A DNA stretch of 64,000 nucleotides from Phycicoccus duodecadis (lineage in GTDB: Bacteria; Actinomycetota; Actinomycetes; Actinomycetales; Dermatophilaceae), in contig NZ_PJNE01000001.1 in assembly GCF_002846495.1 (NCBI RefSeq), positions 62,001 through 126,000 of the forward strand, in the 5' to 3' direction. Made by a program: the position numbers and the translations under genes. The notes below the pieces were generated by a model that had not been told where the DNA came from, did not search any database, and worked only from the letters and a program-made list of their open reading frames with translations. Below are positions 30,854-38,546 of the stretch, piece by piece (position 1 is the first letter of the stretch; each line of letters starts with the position of its first letter).

Positions 30854-31614
30854 GCCGCACCGCCCAACCACGCGTCGGGCCGGGCGAGCCGCTGGCCGAG
30901 GTGCTCGAGGTAGGCGCTGCGGACCGCGTCGAGGTCGGGCAGTGCGTGCGTGGTCTCGAGCCACTGGTCGGGGACCTCGGCGACGACGGCGCGCAGCACG
31001 TCGTCGGTGAGGAGACCGGCCAGGCGCCCGTGCGTGGCGGCCAGGGGCTCGGCCACCCCGGCCAGCACGTGCTTGCTGCCGTCGAACGGCTGCTGCACGA
31101 AGCGCCCGACGTCCGGCGGCCGACTCGGCCACGAGTGGTGGAACCAGAGCGCGGCCCCGTGGTCGATGGCCCAGGTGCGACCGTGCCAGACCAGCAGGTT
31201 CGGGTTGGCCCAGGTGCGGTCGACGTTGGCGGTGTAGGCGTCGAGCCAGAGGATGGCGCCGGCGTCCTGGGCCGAGGGCGGCCGCGAGCCGTCGTAGCCG
31301 AAGGCCCCGGGCAGGAAGTCGACGCCGAGGTTGTGGCCCGGGCTCGCCGTCAGCAGGTCCTGGACCTCCTCGTCGGCCTCGTACCGCGCGATGGCGGTCG
31401 GCAGGTCGACGACGGCCAGGCGCGGGGTGGGGATGCCGAGGTGCCGGGCGATCTCGCCCACCAGCACCTCGGCGACCAGCACCTTGCGCCCCTGGCCGGC
31501 CCCGGTGAACTTCACGACGTAGGTGCCGAGGTCGTCGGCCTCGACCAGCCCGGGCAGCGACCCGCCCTCCCGCAGGGGGCAGACGTAGCGCTGGGCGGTC
31601 ACGGTCTCGAGCAC
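30850..31614 (-). CDS. HipA-like kinase family protein
   Basis: This is a 254-residue protein with a compact HipA/PI-kinase-like fold. DDLGTYVVKFTGAGQGRKVLVAEVLVG holds the likely ATP-binding Lys and Glu. WLDAYTANVDRTWANPNLLVW is the catalytic loop, with D-x-N-x-D-R-T-x-x-N-P-N as in HipA-type enzymes. AIDHGAALWFHHSW supplies the metal-binding Asp. It lacks the HipA N-terminal subdomain and no HipB-like DNA-binding antitoxin is adjacent. Whether it phosphorylates a protein, as HipA does, is inference. Confidence 0.83.
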   Translation of the reverse strand: MLETVTAQRYVCPLREGGSLPGLVEADDLGTYVVKFTGAGQGRKVLVAEVLVGEIARHLGIPTPRLAVVDLPTAIARYEADEEVQDLLTASPGHNLGVDFLPGAFGYDGSRPPSAQDAGAILWLDAYTANVDRTWANPNLLVWHGRTWAIDHGAALWFHHSWPSRPPDVGRFVQQPFDGSKHVLAGVAEPLAATHGRLAGLLTDDVLRAVVAEVPDQWLETTHALPDLDAVRSAYLEHLGQRLARPDAWLGGAA

Positions 31615-31620
31615 GCCTCC

Positions 31621-31626
31621 ACAGTA
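31621..31626 (-). promoter_or_regulatory. -10 TACTGT, leaderless start of the HipA-like gene
   Basis: The spacer is 6 bases to GTG 31614. Confidence 0.5.
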
Positions 31627-31681
31627 GCCAGCCGGCAGCTCGCGGCCCTCCCGCGTTTCGGCCGGGGTCGCCCGCCCTCGT

Positions 31682-31687
31682 TAGGCT
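31682..31687 (+). promoter_or_regulatory. -10 TAGGCT, leaderless start of the Ser/Thr kinase
   Basis: The spacer is 7 bases to ATG 31695. Confidence 0.6.
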
Positions 31688-31694
31688 GGGCCGG

Positions 31695-33209
31695 ATGAGC
31701 AGCGATCAGCGACGCCTGGCCGACCGCTACGTCCTCGACGCCCCCATCGGACGGGGTGGGATGGGCGAGGTCTGGCGCGCCACCGACACCGTGCTGGGCC
31801 GGCAGGTCGCGGTGAAGACGATCGACCTCGGCCGCGTCACCGACGAGTCGGCCGCCGCCCGCTTCGAGCGCGAAGCCCGGGTGACCGCCGCGCTGAGCCA
31901 TCCCAACGTGGTCACCGTGCACGACACCGGCGTCGAGGGCGACACCGCCTACCTCGTGATGGAGCTGCTACCGGGCCCCAGCCTGGCCGACCGGCTGCAG
32001 GAGGGCCCGTTGCCGGTCGAGGACGTCGTCGAGGTCGGCCGCCAGGTGGCCAGCGCCCTCGACGCCGCCCACGCCCGCGGCCTCGTGCACCGCGACATCA
32101 AGCCCGGCAACATCGTGGCGGCCGCCGACGGGCGCGTCCGGGTGGTCGACTTCGGCATCACCCAGCTCGGCGAGGCCGGCGCCGAGCAGGCCCTCACCGC
32201 CACCCACACCGTGATGGGCACGGCCGAGTACCTCGCGCCCGAGCAGGCCACCGGCGGCCGGGTCGACGGGCGGGCCGACCTCTACGCCCTCGGCTGCGTC
32301 CTGTTCGCGCTGCTCACGGGGGAGCCGCCCTTCCGCGGCGCCACCCCCGTGGCCACGATGATGCAGCACGCCCACGACCCGGTGCCCGACGTGCGCACCC
32401 TGCGCCCCGACACCCCCGCGTGGCTGGCCGCCCTGGTCACCTCGTTGCTCGCCAAGGACCCCGACGACCGGCCCGCCGGCGCCGCCGGGGTGCTCGAGTC
32501 GCTCGAGAGCCGCACCGCCCCCGGCGGGGTCGCCGGTGCCGCGGCGGCCGCCGGCGCCGGTGCCACCGCCGTGCTGCAGGCCTCGGGCGCCGAGCCCACC
32601 CAGCGCCTCGCCGTCGGCGCGCCACCCCCGTACGTCCCCGCCCCGGTCGCCACGCCTCCGCCCGCCGGCCCGGGGCGCCCACCCGAGCGACGCCGCGGCT
32701 CGTCCGGCCCGCTGTGGGTACTGGTGCTCGTCGCGCTGCTGGCCCTGGGCCTGCTCGCCTGGAAGCTCTTCGGCGACACCGCGACCCCGGTCGCCACTCC
32801 GTCCTCGACGCCGTCGAGCTCCGCCCCCGCCACGTCCTCGGCCCCCGCACCCACGACCCAGGCCCCGCCGCCCTCGTCGACACCGACCCCGACGCCCACG
32901 CCGTCGGCGACCGCCGACCCCGGCCAGGCCGTCACCGACGCCCGGGCCGCGCTGCTGGACGAGGTCCGCGCGCTGCAGCAGGAGGGCACGCTCGACAAGG
33001 ACGCGCAGAAGACCTTCGACGCCGCCGGTCGTGACATCGACAAGGCCCTGCGCGACCGGGACGCCGGCGCGCTGCGCACCGCCCGCGACAAGCTCGTGCA
33101 GGACTACACCAAGGCCGTCCAGGACGGGAAGATCCCCCAGGACGCCGCCTCCCGGCTCGACCCGCTCGTGCAGTCGCTGAGCGACGCCGTCGACGCCTAC
33201 CAGGGCTGA
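31695..33209 (+). CDS. Membrane Ser/Thr protein kinase (PknB-like)
   Basis: This is a 504-residue Hanks-type kinase. The catalytic domain (~10-275) has GRGGMGEVWRA (Gly loop), VAVKTI (ATP Lys), HRDIKPGN at 132-139, DFG from Asp152 and GTAEYLAPEQ. A Pro/Ala-rich linker leads to one membrane helix (~339-358). The outer part is a Ser/Thr/Pro-rich stalk (~365-405) and then a helical ~90-residue domain with alternating Asp/Ala/Lys. No PASTA repeats are present, so it is not a canonical PknB sensor and its ligand is unknown. Confidence 0.92.
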   Translation: MSSDQRRLADRYVLDAPIGRGGMGEVWRATDTVLGRQVAVKTIDLGRVTDESAAARFEREARVTAALSHPNVVTVHDTGVEGDTAYLVMELLPGPSLADRLQEGPLPVEDVVEVGRQVASALDAAHARGLVHRDIKPGNIVAAADGRVRVVDFGITQLGEAGAEQALTATHTVMGTAEYLAPEQATGGRVDGRADLYALGCVLFALLTGEPPFRGATPVATMMQHAHDPVPDVRTLRPDTPAWLAALVTSLLAKDPDDRPAGAAGVLESLESRTAPGGVAGAAAAAGAGATAVLQASGAEPTQRLAVGAPPPYVPAPVATPPPAGPGRPPERRRGSSGPLWVLVLVALLALGLLAWKLFGDTATPVATPSSTPSSSAPATSSAPAPTTQAPPPSSTPTPTPTPSATADPGQAVTDARAALLDEVRALQQEGTLDKDAQKTFDAAGRDIDKALRDRDAGALRTARDKLVQDYTKAVQDGKIPQDAASRLDPLVQSLSDAVDAYQG

Positions 33210-33237
33210 GCCGACGGGCCGGGCCCCGGGCACGACG

Positions 33238-33268
33238 AAGGCCCCGAACCGTGCTGGTTCGGGGCCTT
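33238..33268. terminator. Bidirectional hairpin terminator between the kinase gene and tRNA-Leu
   Basis: AAGGCCCCGAACC at 33238-33250 and its exact reverse complement at 33256-33268 form a perfect 13-bp stem with a 5-base GTGCT loop. It lies 28 bases after the kinase stop and nine bases beyond the tRNA 3' end, so it can terminate both convergent units. Its ends offer only AA/TT rather than a U-run, as often seen in high-GC actinobacteria. Confidence 0.85.
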
Positions 33269-33276
33269 GGTGTCGG

Positions 33277-33361
33277 TGTCCGAGGGGGGACTTGAACCCC
33301 CATGCCCTATACGGGCACTAGCACCTCAAGCTAGCGCGTCTGCCAATTCCGCCACCCGGAC
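33277..33361 (-). tRNA. tRNA-Leu (anticodon GAG)
   Basis: The 85-nucleotide tRNA runs from GTCCGGG at 33361-33355 to discriminator A at 33277. The acceptor stem pairs GUCCGGG with CUCGGAC, with one G-U pair. The anticodon stem is CUAGC/GCUAG with loop UUGAGGU, giving anticodon GAG at 33327-33325. The long variable arm (UGCCCGUAUAGGGCA) marks it as class II, and GGUUCAAGU is the T loop. CCA is not encoded. It reads CUC and CUU leucine codons; CUC is very common in this DNA. Confidence 0.96.
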
Positions 33362-33481
33362 GAGTGGTGCGGGGCCGGCCCTTGGGGAGGCCGTCCTGCG
33401 ACCCGGAACATTACACGCTCCCCGCACCGGACCGAAATCAGTCCGAGCCGGCGCTCCGCCCATCGCGCCGAGCTCTCGGTC

Positions 33482-33487
33482 TACGGT
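33482..33487 (+). promoter_or_regulatory. -10 TACGGT, leaderless start of the M20 gene
   Basis: The spacer is 7 bases to ATG 33495. Confidence 0.55.
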
Positions 33488-33494
33488 GGAAGAC

Positions 33495-34817
33495 ATGAGC
33501 GACACACTGCGCCCCGAGGACGAGGTCGTGCGGATCTGCCAGGAGCTGATCCGCATCGACACCAGCAACTACGGCGACGGCAGCGGGCCCGGGGAGGCCG
33601 CGGCCGCCGAGTACGTCGTCGCCCAGCTGCGCGAGGTGGGCCTCGAGCCGCAGACCTACGAGGCCGAGCCCGGCCGGGTCACGGTGGCCGTGCGCATCCC
33701 CGGCGCCGACCGCGACCGGGGCGCGCTCTGCGTGCACGGACACCTCGACGTCGTGCCCGCCAACGCCGCGGACTGGTCCGTCGACCCGTTCGGTGGCGTG
33801 GAGCGCGACGGCTGCGTGTGGGGCCGCGGTGCGGTCGACATGAAGGACATGGACGCGATGATGCTCGCCTGCGTGCGCGACATCGGCCGCCGTGGCATCG
33901 TGCCCCCGCGCGACCTCGTGGTCGTGTTCTTCGCCGACGAGGAGGCCGGCGGCGTGCAGGGCTCGCACTTCATGGTCGACAACCACCCCGAGGTCTTCGA
34001 GGGGGTCACCGAGGCCATCAGCGAGGTCGGCGGCTACAGCGTCACCGTCACCGACCGGCACGGCGACGAGAAGCGCACCTACCTGCTGCAGACCGCCGAG
34101 AAGGGCATCGCCTGGCTGCGCCTGACCGCCAACGGGCGCGCGGGGCACGGATCGGTGCCCAACGACGAGAACGCCATCGTGCGCCTGGCCGAGGCGATCT
34201 CGCGCATCGCCGAGCACAAGTGGCCGCGCGAGTACATCCCGTCGGTGCGCACCCTGCTCGACGGCCTCTCGGAGCTCACCGGCACCGGCTGGTCCGACGA
34301 GGACCTCGAGGAGCTCCTCCAGCACCTCGGCGGCGCCCAGGGCTTCGTGCGCGGCACCCTCCAGGACACCAGCAACGTGACGATGCTCGACGGCGGCTAC
34401 AAGCACAACGTCATCCCGCAGCAGGCCTCGGCCAACGTCGACTGCCGCTTCCTGCCGGGCCACGAGGAGGACCTCATCGCCACCATCCGGGAGCTGGCGG
34501 GCGAGCACGTCGAGGTGTCGGTGCTGCACCGGGACATCGCGCTGTCGGCGCCGTTCGAGGGCGCCCTGGTCGACCGGATGGTCGAGGCGCTGCGGACCGA
34601 GGACCCGGACGCCGAGGTGCTGCCGTACTGCCTCTCGGGCGGCACCGACAACAAGGCGCTGTCGCTGCTCGGCATCACCGGCTACGGCTTCGCGCCGCTG
34701 CGGCTGCCGGCCGACCTCGACTTCGCGCCCATGTTCCACGGCATCGACGAGCGGGTCCCCACCGACTCGCTGCGGTTCGGCGCGCGGGTGCTCGGCCGGC
34801 TGCTCGAGACCTGCTGA
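33495..34817 (+). CDS. M20/M25/M40 family metallopeptidase
   Basis: This is a 440-residue cytoplasmic zinc peptidase. HGHLDVVPA gives the first His ligand and nearby Asp, WGRGAVDMKD the bridging Asp, and FFADEEAGG the catalytic Glu pair. A dimerisation lid (~195-310) begins GRAGHGSVPN. LSGGTDNKALS and MFHGIDERVP supply the remaining ligand His and substrate residues. Relatives include dipeptidases, acetylornithine and succinyl-diaminopimelate deacylases; the exact substrate is unclear. The frame is open upstream through the tRNA, but the ATG at 33495 fits the family start. Confidence 0.9.
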   Translation: MSDTLRPEDEVVRICQELIRIDTSNYGDGSGPGEAAAAEYVVAQLREVGLEPQTYEAEPGRVTVAVRIPGADRDRGALCVHGHLDVVPANAADWSVDPFGGVERDGCVWGRGAVDMKDMDAMMLACVRDIGRRGIVPPRDLVVVFFADEEAGGVQGSHFMVDNHPEVFEGVTEAISEVGGYSVTVTDRHGDEKRTYLLQTAEKGIAWLRLTANGRAGHGSVPNDENAIVRLAEAISRIAEHKWPREYIPSVRTLLDGLSELTGTGWSDEDLEELLQHLGGAQGFVRGTLQDTSNVTMLDGGYKHNVIPQQASANVDCRFLPGHEEDLIATIRELAGEHVEVSVLHRDIALSAPFEGALVDRMVEALRTEDPDAEVLPYCLSGGTDNKALSLLGITGYGFAPLRLPADLDFAPMFHGIDERVPTDSLRFGARVLGRLLETC

Positions 34818-34826
34818 CGCGGCCCG

Positions 34827-35033
34827 CTACACCCCGGACGTGGCGTAGGTGCGTCGTGCGCGGATGATGCGGCGCCGCAGCCACGTCTTGGTCAGACCGC
34901 CCACGTACGTCCGGGTACGGGCGAGCTCCCAGTGCCCGTACTCGGCGTGGTCGGTCAGGGTGCGACGGATGTCGGAGCGCTGCACCTCGCGTCCGAAGTT
35001 CAGGACGAGGTACTCGTAGTCGGCCACTGACAC
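34827..35033 (-). CDS. Small DUF5703-type protein
   Basis: This is a ~68-residue basic protein of unknown function. It shows YEYLVLNFGREVQ, the segment LTDHAEYGHWELARTRTY and the very basic end WLRRRIIRARR typical of DUF5703. Two GTG starts are possible (35033 or 35027); neither has a clear Shine-Dalgarno or -10. A longer open frame upstream overlaps the divergent acidic gene and is rejected. It converges on the M20 peptidase gene, nine bases from its stop. Confidence 0.7.
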   Translation of the reverse strand: MSVADYEYLVLNFGREVQRSDIRRTLTDHAEYGHWELARTRTYVGGLTKTWLRRRIIRARRTYATSGV

Positions 35034-35051
35034 ATTCTGCGTCAGGACCGG

Positions 35052-35057
35052 TACGGT
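35052..35057 (+). promoter_or_regulatory. -10 TACGGT, leaderless start of the acidic protein gene
   Basis: The spacer is 7 bases to ATG 35065. Confidence 0.5.
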
Positions 35058-35064
35058 TCGGGAC

Positions 35065-35430
35065 ATGACCACGGATCCGCGTGCCGCTCTGGCGCAGCTC
35101 GTCTCGGCCTTCGAGCGCCATCTCGAGGTGAGCAGTACGCGACGTGGTGAGGACGACCCGAGCGTCATCGCCGCCTACGACGACCTCGCCGACGCCTTCG
35201 AGGAGTACGACAGTGCCCTGTACGACGCCTACGGCGAGATGACGCCGTTGGACATCTACGGGGCCGACGACGACTCGGACGACGAGGACGACGACGAGGA
35301 CGACGACGATGAGGACGGCGACGACTCCGACGACGAGGTCGACGGCCACGACGACGAGGACGGCGACGACGCCCGCACCTACGTCGGGCTGGACGACGAC
35401 GAGGTCGACTTCGAGGACACCGACCGCTGA
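35065..35430 (+). CDS. Small protein with extreme Asp/Glu-rich tail
   Basis: This is a 121-residue protein of unknown function. Residues 1-65 look folded and helical (ALAQLVSAFERHLEV, VIAAYDDLADAFEEYDSALYDAYGE). Residues ~66-121 are almost entirely Asp and Glu, encoded by GAC/GAG repeats. Similar actinobacterial proteins are sometimes labelled primosomal, without evidence I can verify. The tail could mimic nucleic acid, bind cations or chaperone basic proteins. Confidence 0.75.
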   Translation: MTTDPRAALAQLVSAFERHLEVSSTRRGEDDPSVIAAYDDLADAFEEYDSALYDAYGEMTPLDIYGADDDSDDEDDDEDDDDEDGDDSDDEVDGHDDEDGDDARTYVGLDDDEVDFEDTDR

Positions 35431-35472
35431 GCGGCCGCTTCCGAGCCAGCCCCACGGGCCGGTCGGAAGGGC

Positions 35473-36417
35473 TCAGGCGTGGTCGGCCGAGACCTCGTCG
35501 AGCGCGTCGACGATCTGGTCGGGCAGCTCGACGTCCTCGGACTGCAGCAGCACGGCCAGCTGGCCCGGGGTGCGCGGGCCGATGACCGGCGCGGTGACGC
35601 CCGGACGGTCGCGGACCCACGCCAGGGCGACGACCGCCGGCGGAACCCCGAGGCCCTCGGCCGCGGTGCGCACGGCCTCGACGACCCCGCGGGTGTGGTC
35701 GCCGGCGTGCCGGCCGGTGAAGCGGGAGAACTCCTCGGACGCCAGCCGCGAGTCGGCGGGCACGCCGGTGCGGTAACGCCCCCCGAGCACCCCACGCCCC
35801 AGCGGAGACCAGGGGAGCAGACCGAAGCCGAGGGCCTGGCCGGCGGCGACGAGCTCGCGCTCGGGGCGGCGCTCGACGAGGCTGTACTCGACCGAGTCGG
35901 CCGCCAGCGGCACGCCCTCGGCAGCCAGGAGCGACATGGTGCGGGCGGCCTGCCATCCGATGTGGTTCGACACCCCGACGTAGCGGACCCGCCCGGTACG
36001 CCACGCGTGCACCAGGGCGCTCACCGTCTCCTCGAGCGGGGTCTGCGGGTCCCAGGTGTGGGCCAGCCAGACGTCGACGTGGTCGGTGCGCAGCCGCCGC
36101 AGTGACAGGTCGAGCTGGTGCAGCAGGGTGCGGCGGGAGCAGTCGACCACCCGCTCGCCGCCGGCCCGGCTGATGCCCGACTTCGTGACGAGGACGACCT
36201 CCTCGCGGTCGGGCCCGTCGAGCAGGTCGCCCAACAGGTCCTCGGCCGCCCCCCCGGCGTACCCGTGCGCGGTGTCGACCAGCGTGCCGCCCGCGGCGCG
36301 GAACGTGGTGAGCAGGTCGCGCGCGTCCTCGGGCGAGGTCCGGGTGCCCCACGCCATCGTCCCGAGCGCCAGACGCGAGACGCTGAGCCCGGTGGCTCCG
36401 AGACGGCGGGTCTGCAT
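35473..36417 (-). CDS. Aldo/keto reductase
   Basis: This is a 314-residue NADPH-dependent TIM-barrel oxidoreductase. It starts RRLGATGLSVSRLALGTMAWG. The catalytic Asp/Tyr are in VDTAHGYAGG, the Lys in VLVTKSG and the His in VWLAHTWDP. LLPWSPLGRGVLGG and VIGPRTPGQL are cofactor-contact segments. The substrate is unknown. ATG 36417 is preferred over an upstream in-frame start because TAGGGT lies seven bases before it and the family begins here. Confidence 0.91.
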   Translation of the reverse strand: MQTRRLGATGLSVSRLALGTMAWGTRTSPEDARDLLTTFRAAGGTLVDTAHGYAGGAAEDLLGDLLDGPDREEVVLVTKSGISRAGGERVVDCSRRTLLHQLDLSLRRLRTDHVDVWLAHTWDPQTPLEETVSALVHAWRTGRVRYVGVSNHIGWQAARTMSLLAAEGVPLAADSVEYSLVERRPERELVAAGQALGFGLLPWSPLGRGVLGGRYRTGVPADSRLASEEFSRFTGRHAGDHTRGVVEAVRTAAEGLGVPPAVVALAWVRDRPGVTAPVIGPRTPGQLAVLLQSEDVELPDQIVDALDEVSADHA

Positions 36418-36424
36418 GGCGCCG

Positions 36425-36430
36425 ACCCTA
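36425..36430 (-). promoter_or_regulatory. -10 TAGGGT, leaderless start of the aldo/keto reductase
   Basis: The spacer is 7 bases to ATG 36417. Confidence 0.55.
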
Positions 36431-36529
36431 TCGCCGGGCCGGTGGCCGGGCGCGCAGGCCGGGACGGGGCGGGTCGCCGGTGCGATGAGGCCCACGTCAC
36501 CGGTGCGGGGCGCAGGGGCCGCCCACCGC

Positions 36530-36535
36530 TAGCCT
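36530..36535 (+). promoter_or_regulatory. -10 TAGCCT, leaderless start of the LLM oxidoreductase
   Basis: The spacer is 6 bases to ATG 36542. Confidence 0.55.
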
Positions 36536-36541
36536 GCGGTC

Positions 36542-37591
36542 ATGCGTCTAGGACTGGCCGGTGGCTACGCGGGAATGGGCATGGGGGAGGACCTCCTCGA
36601 CCTCGTGCAGGAGGCCGACCGGCTGGGGTACGCCTCGGTCTGGGTGGCGGAGGCGTACGGCTCCGACACCGTCACGGTGCTGTCGTGGCTCGCGGCCCAG
36701 ACCCAGAACATCGGGCTCGGCGCCGGCGTGATGCAGATCCCGGCGCGCACGCCGGCGATGACCGCGATGACCGCCGCGACCCTCGACACCCTCTCGAAGG
36801 GCCGCTTCCTCCTCGGCCTCGGGGTCTCCGGCCCGCAGGTCAGCGAGGGCTGGCACGGGGTGCGGTTCGCCCAGCCGCTGGCCCGCACCCGCGAGTACGT
36901 CGACATCGTGCGGATGGCCCTCGCCCGCCAGCCGGTCGCCTACGACGGCGACCACTTCACCCTGCCGTTGCCCGACGGGCCGGGCAAGAGCCTGCGGCTG
37001 ACGATCCACCCGCCGCGCCCCGACCTGCCGATCTACCTCGCCGCGGTCGGGCCCAGGAACCTGGCCCTGGCCGGGGAGGTCGCCGACGGCTGGCTCGGCA
37101 TCTTCGTCTCGCCCGAGCACTCGGCCGAGCAGTTCTCGCTGCTGCGCGACGCCCGCGCCGCCGCCGGCAAGGGCACGCCCGAGGACCCGATGGCGGGCTT
37201 CGACGTCGTGGCGTCGGTGCCGGTGGTCGTGAGCGACGACCTCGAGGCGGCCCGAGCCGCGGTCGCGCCCTACACCGCTCTCTACATCGGCGGGATGGGC
37301 AGCCGCGAGCAGAACTTCTACAACCGGCTGGCGCGCTCGATGGGCTTCGACGAGGCGGCCGACACCATCCAGGACCTCTACCTGGCGGGGCGGCCGCGCG
37401 ACGCCGCCGACGCCGTGCCGATGGAGCTGGCCGACGCCACCTCCCTGCTGGGGCCCCCGGAGCGCATCGCCGAGCGGGTCGGGCGCTACGCCGATGCCGG
37501 CGTCACCACGCTCTCGGTGGCGCCCTACGCCCGGACGACGCAGGAGCGGCTCGACATCCTGCGCCTGATGGCGCGGGCGGTCAGCGGCTGA
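36542..37591 (+). CDS. LLM-class F420-dependent oxidoreductase
   Basis: This is a 349-residue luciferase-like protein. Motifs are YASVWVAEAYGSD, IGLGAGVMQIPARTPAMTAM, FLLGLGVSGPQVSEGWHG and YLAAVGPRNLALAGEVADGW. It resembles the F420-dependent methylenetetrahydromethanopterin reductase-like subgroup and differs from the two shorter LLM proteins in the window. The substrate is unknown and the gene is monocistronic. Confidence 0.9.
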   Translation: MRLGLAGGYAGMGMGEDLLDLVQEADRLGYASVWVAEAYGSDTVTVLSWLAAQTQNIGLGAGVMQIPARTPAMTAMTAATLDTLSKGRFLLGLGVSGPQVSEGWHGVRFAQPLARTREYVDIVRMALARQPVAYDGDHFTLPLPDGPGKSLRLTIHPPRPDLPIYLAAVGPRNLALAGEVADGWLGIFVSPEHSAEQFSLLRDARAAAGKGTPEDPMAGFDVVASVPVVVSDDLEAARAAVAPYTALYIGGMGSREQNFYNRLARSMGFDEAADTIQDLYLAGRPRDAADAVPMELADATSLLGPPERIAERVGRYADAGVTTLSVAPYARTTQERLDILRLMARAVSG

Positions 37592-37658
37592 CGGGTGCCC
37601 TGAGAGGCGCCTGACGGACACGCCGGGGTGGCGGGGCTGCGCGCCGCGCCACCACCTC

Positions 37659-37664
37659 TAGGCT
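37659..37664 (+). promoter_or_regulatory. -10 TAGGCT, leaderless start of uppP
   Basis: The spacer is 6 bases to GTG 37671. Confidence 0.6.
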
Positions 37665-37670
37665 CGGCGC

Positions 37671-38534
37671 GTGCCCGTCGAGCTCTCCTACGTCCAAGCC
37701 GTGATCCTCGGGATCGTCGAGGGGCTCACCGAGTTCCTGCCGATCTCGTCCACCGGCCACCTCACCATCGCCGAGCAGCTGCTCGGGCTGCCGGTGCAGG
37801 CGCCGGCCGTCACGGCCTACACCGCCATCATCCAGATCGGCGCCATCGCGGCCACCTTCATCTACTTCGCGCGCACCATCGCGCGGCTGGCGGTCGCCTG
37901 GTTCCGCGGGCTCACGACCCCGACCGCGCGCCAGGAGCACGACTACCGGCTGGCGTGGGCCGTCATCGTCGGGTCCATCCCGGTGGGCATCGTCGGGTTC
38001 CTGCTCAAGGACGTGATCTCGGGGCCGCTGCGCAGCCTCTGGGTCGTCGCCGGGGCGCTGGTGCTGTGGAGCGCGGTCATCTGGGTCGCCGAGCAGCGCC
38101 ACGACGTGCTGGTGAAGCAGGGGACCCAGCGGGGCGAGGGCCAGGTCACCGTCGTCGACGGCCTGGTCATCGGGCTGGTGCAGTGCTTCAGCCTCATCCC
38201 CGGGGTGTCGCGCTCGGGCGCCACCATCTCGGCCGGGCTGCTGCGCGGCATCGACCGCGTCACCGCCACCCGGCTGTCGTTCTTCATGGCCATCCCGGCC
38301 CTGACCGCGGCGGGCCTGTTCGAGCTGGTCGACGCCCGCCACGACCTCGGGGCGCTGGGCGTCGGGCAGATGCTGGTCGGCATCCTCGTCGCCTTCGTGA
38401 CGGCCTACGCCTCCATCGCGTGGCTGCTGCGGTTCGTCGCCACCAACTCGCTGCGCCCCTTCGTCTGGTACCGGGTGGCCCTGGGCGTGCTGCTGGTCGT
38501 GGCCCTCGCCGCGGGCTGGGTCAGCGCCACCTGA
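37671..38534 (+). CDS. uppP: Undecaprenyl-diphosphatase UppP (BacA)
   Basis: This 287-residue polytopic membrane enzyme dephosphorylates undecaprenyl diphosphate to recycle the cell-wall lipid carrier. GIVEGLTEFLPISSTGHL contains the (E/Q)XXXE motif and PISSTGH active-site loop, and GVSRSGATISAGLLRGI is the second conserved loop with the catalytic Arg. The length matches the family. It is convergent with corA. Confidence 0.96.
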   Translation: MPVELSYVQAVILGIVEGLTEFLPISSTGHLTIAEQLLGLPVQAPAVTAYTAIIQIGAIAATFIYFARTIARLAVAWFRGLTTPTARQEHDYRLAWAVIVGSIPVGIVGFLLKDVISGPLRSLWVVAGALVLWSAVIWVAEQRHDVLVKQGTQRGEGQVTVVDGLVIGLVQCFSLIPGVSRSGATISAGLLRGIDRVTATRLSFFMAIPALTAAGLFELVDARHDLGALGVGQMLVGILVAFVTAYASIAWLLRFVATNSLRPFVWYRVALGVLLVVALAAGWVSAT

Positions 38535-38546
38535 GGCCCCGGTGGG

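Noticed and set aside
30850..31614. Classical hipBA toxin-antitoxin operon
   Set aside because: No HipB-like helix-turn-helix gene is adjacent and the HipA N-terminal subdomain is missing. I call only a HipA-like kinase with a DUF3037 partner.
35270..35420. Simple-sequence repeat (GAC/GAG tract) as a DNA repeat
   Set aside because: The period is the codon and the units are imperfect. It is explained by the acidic protein tail rather than by a tandem repeat.
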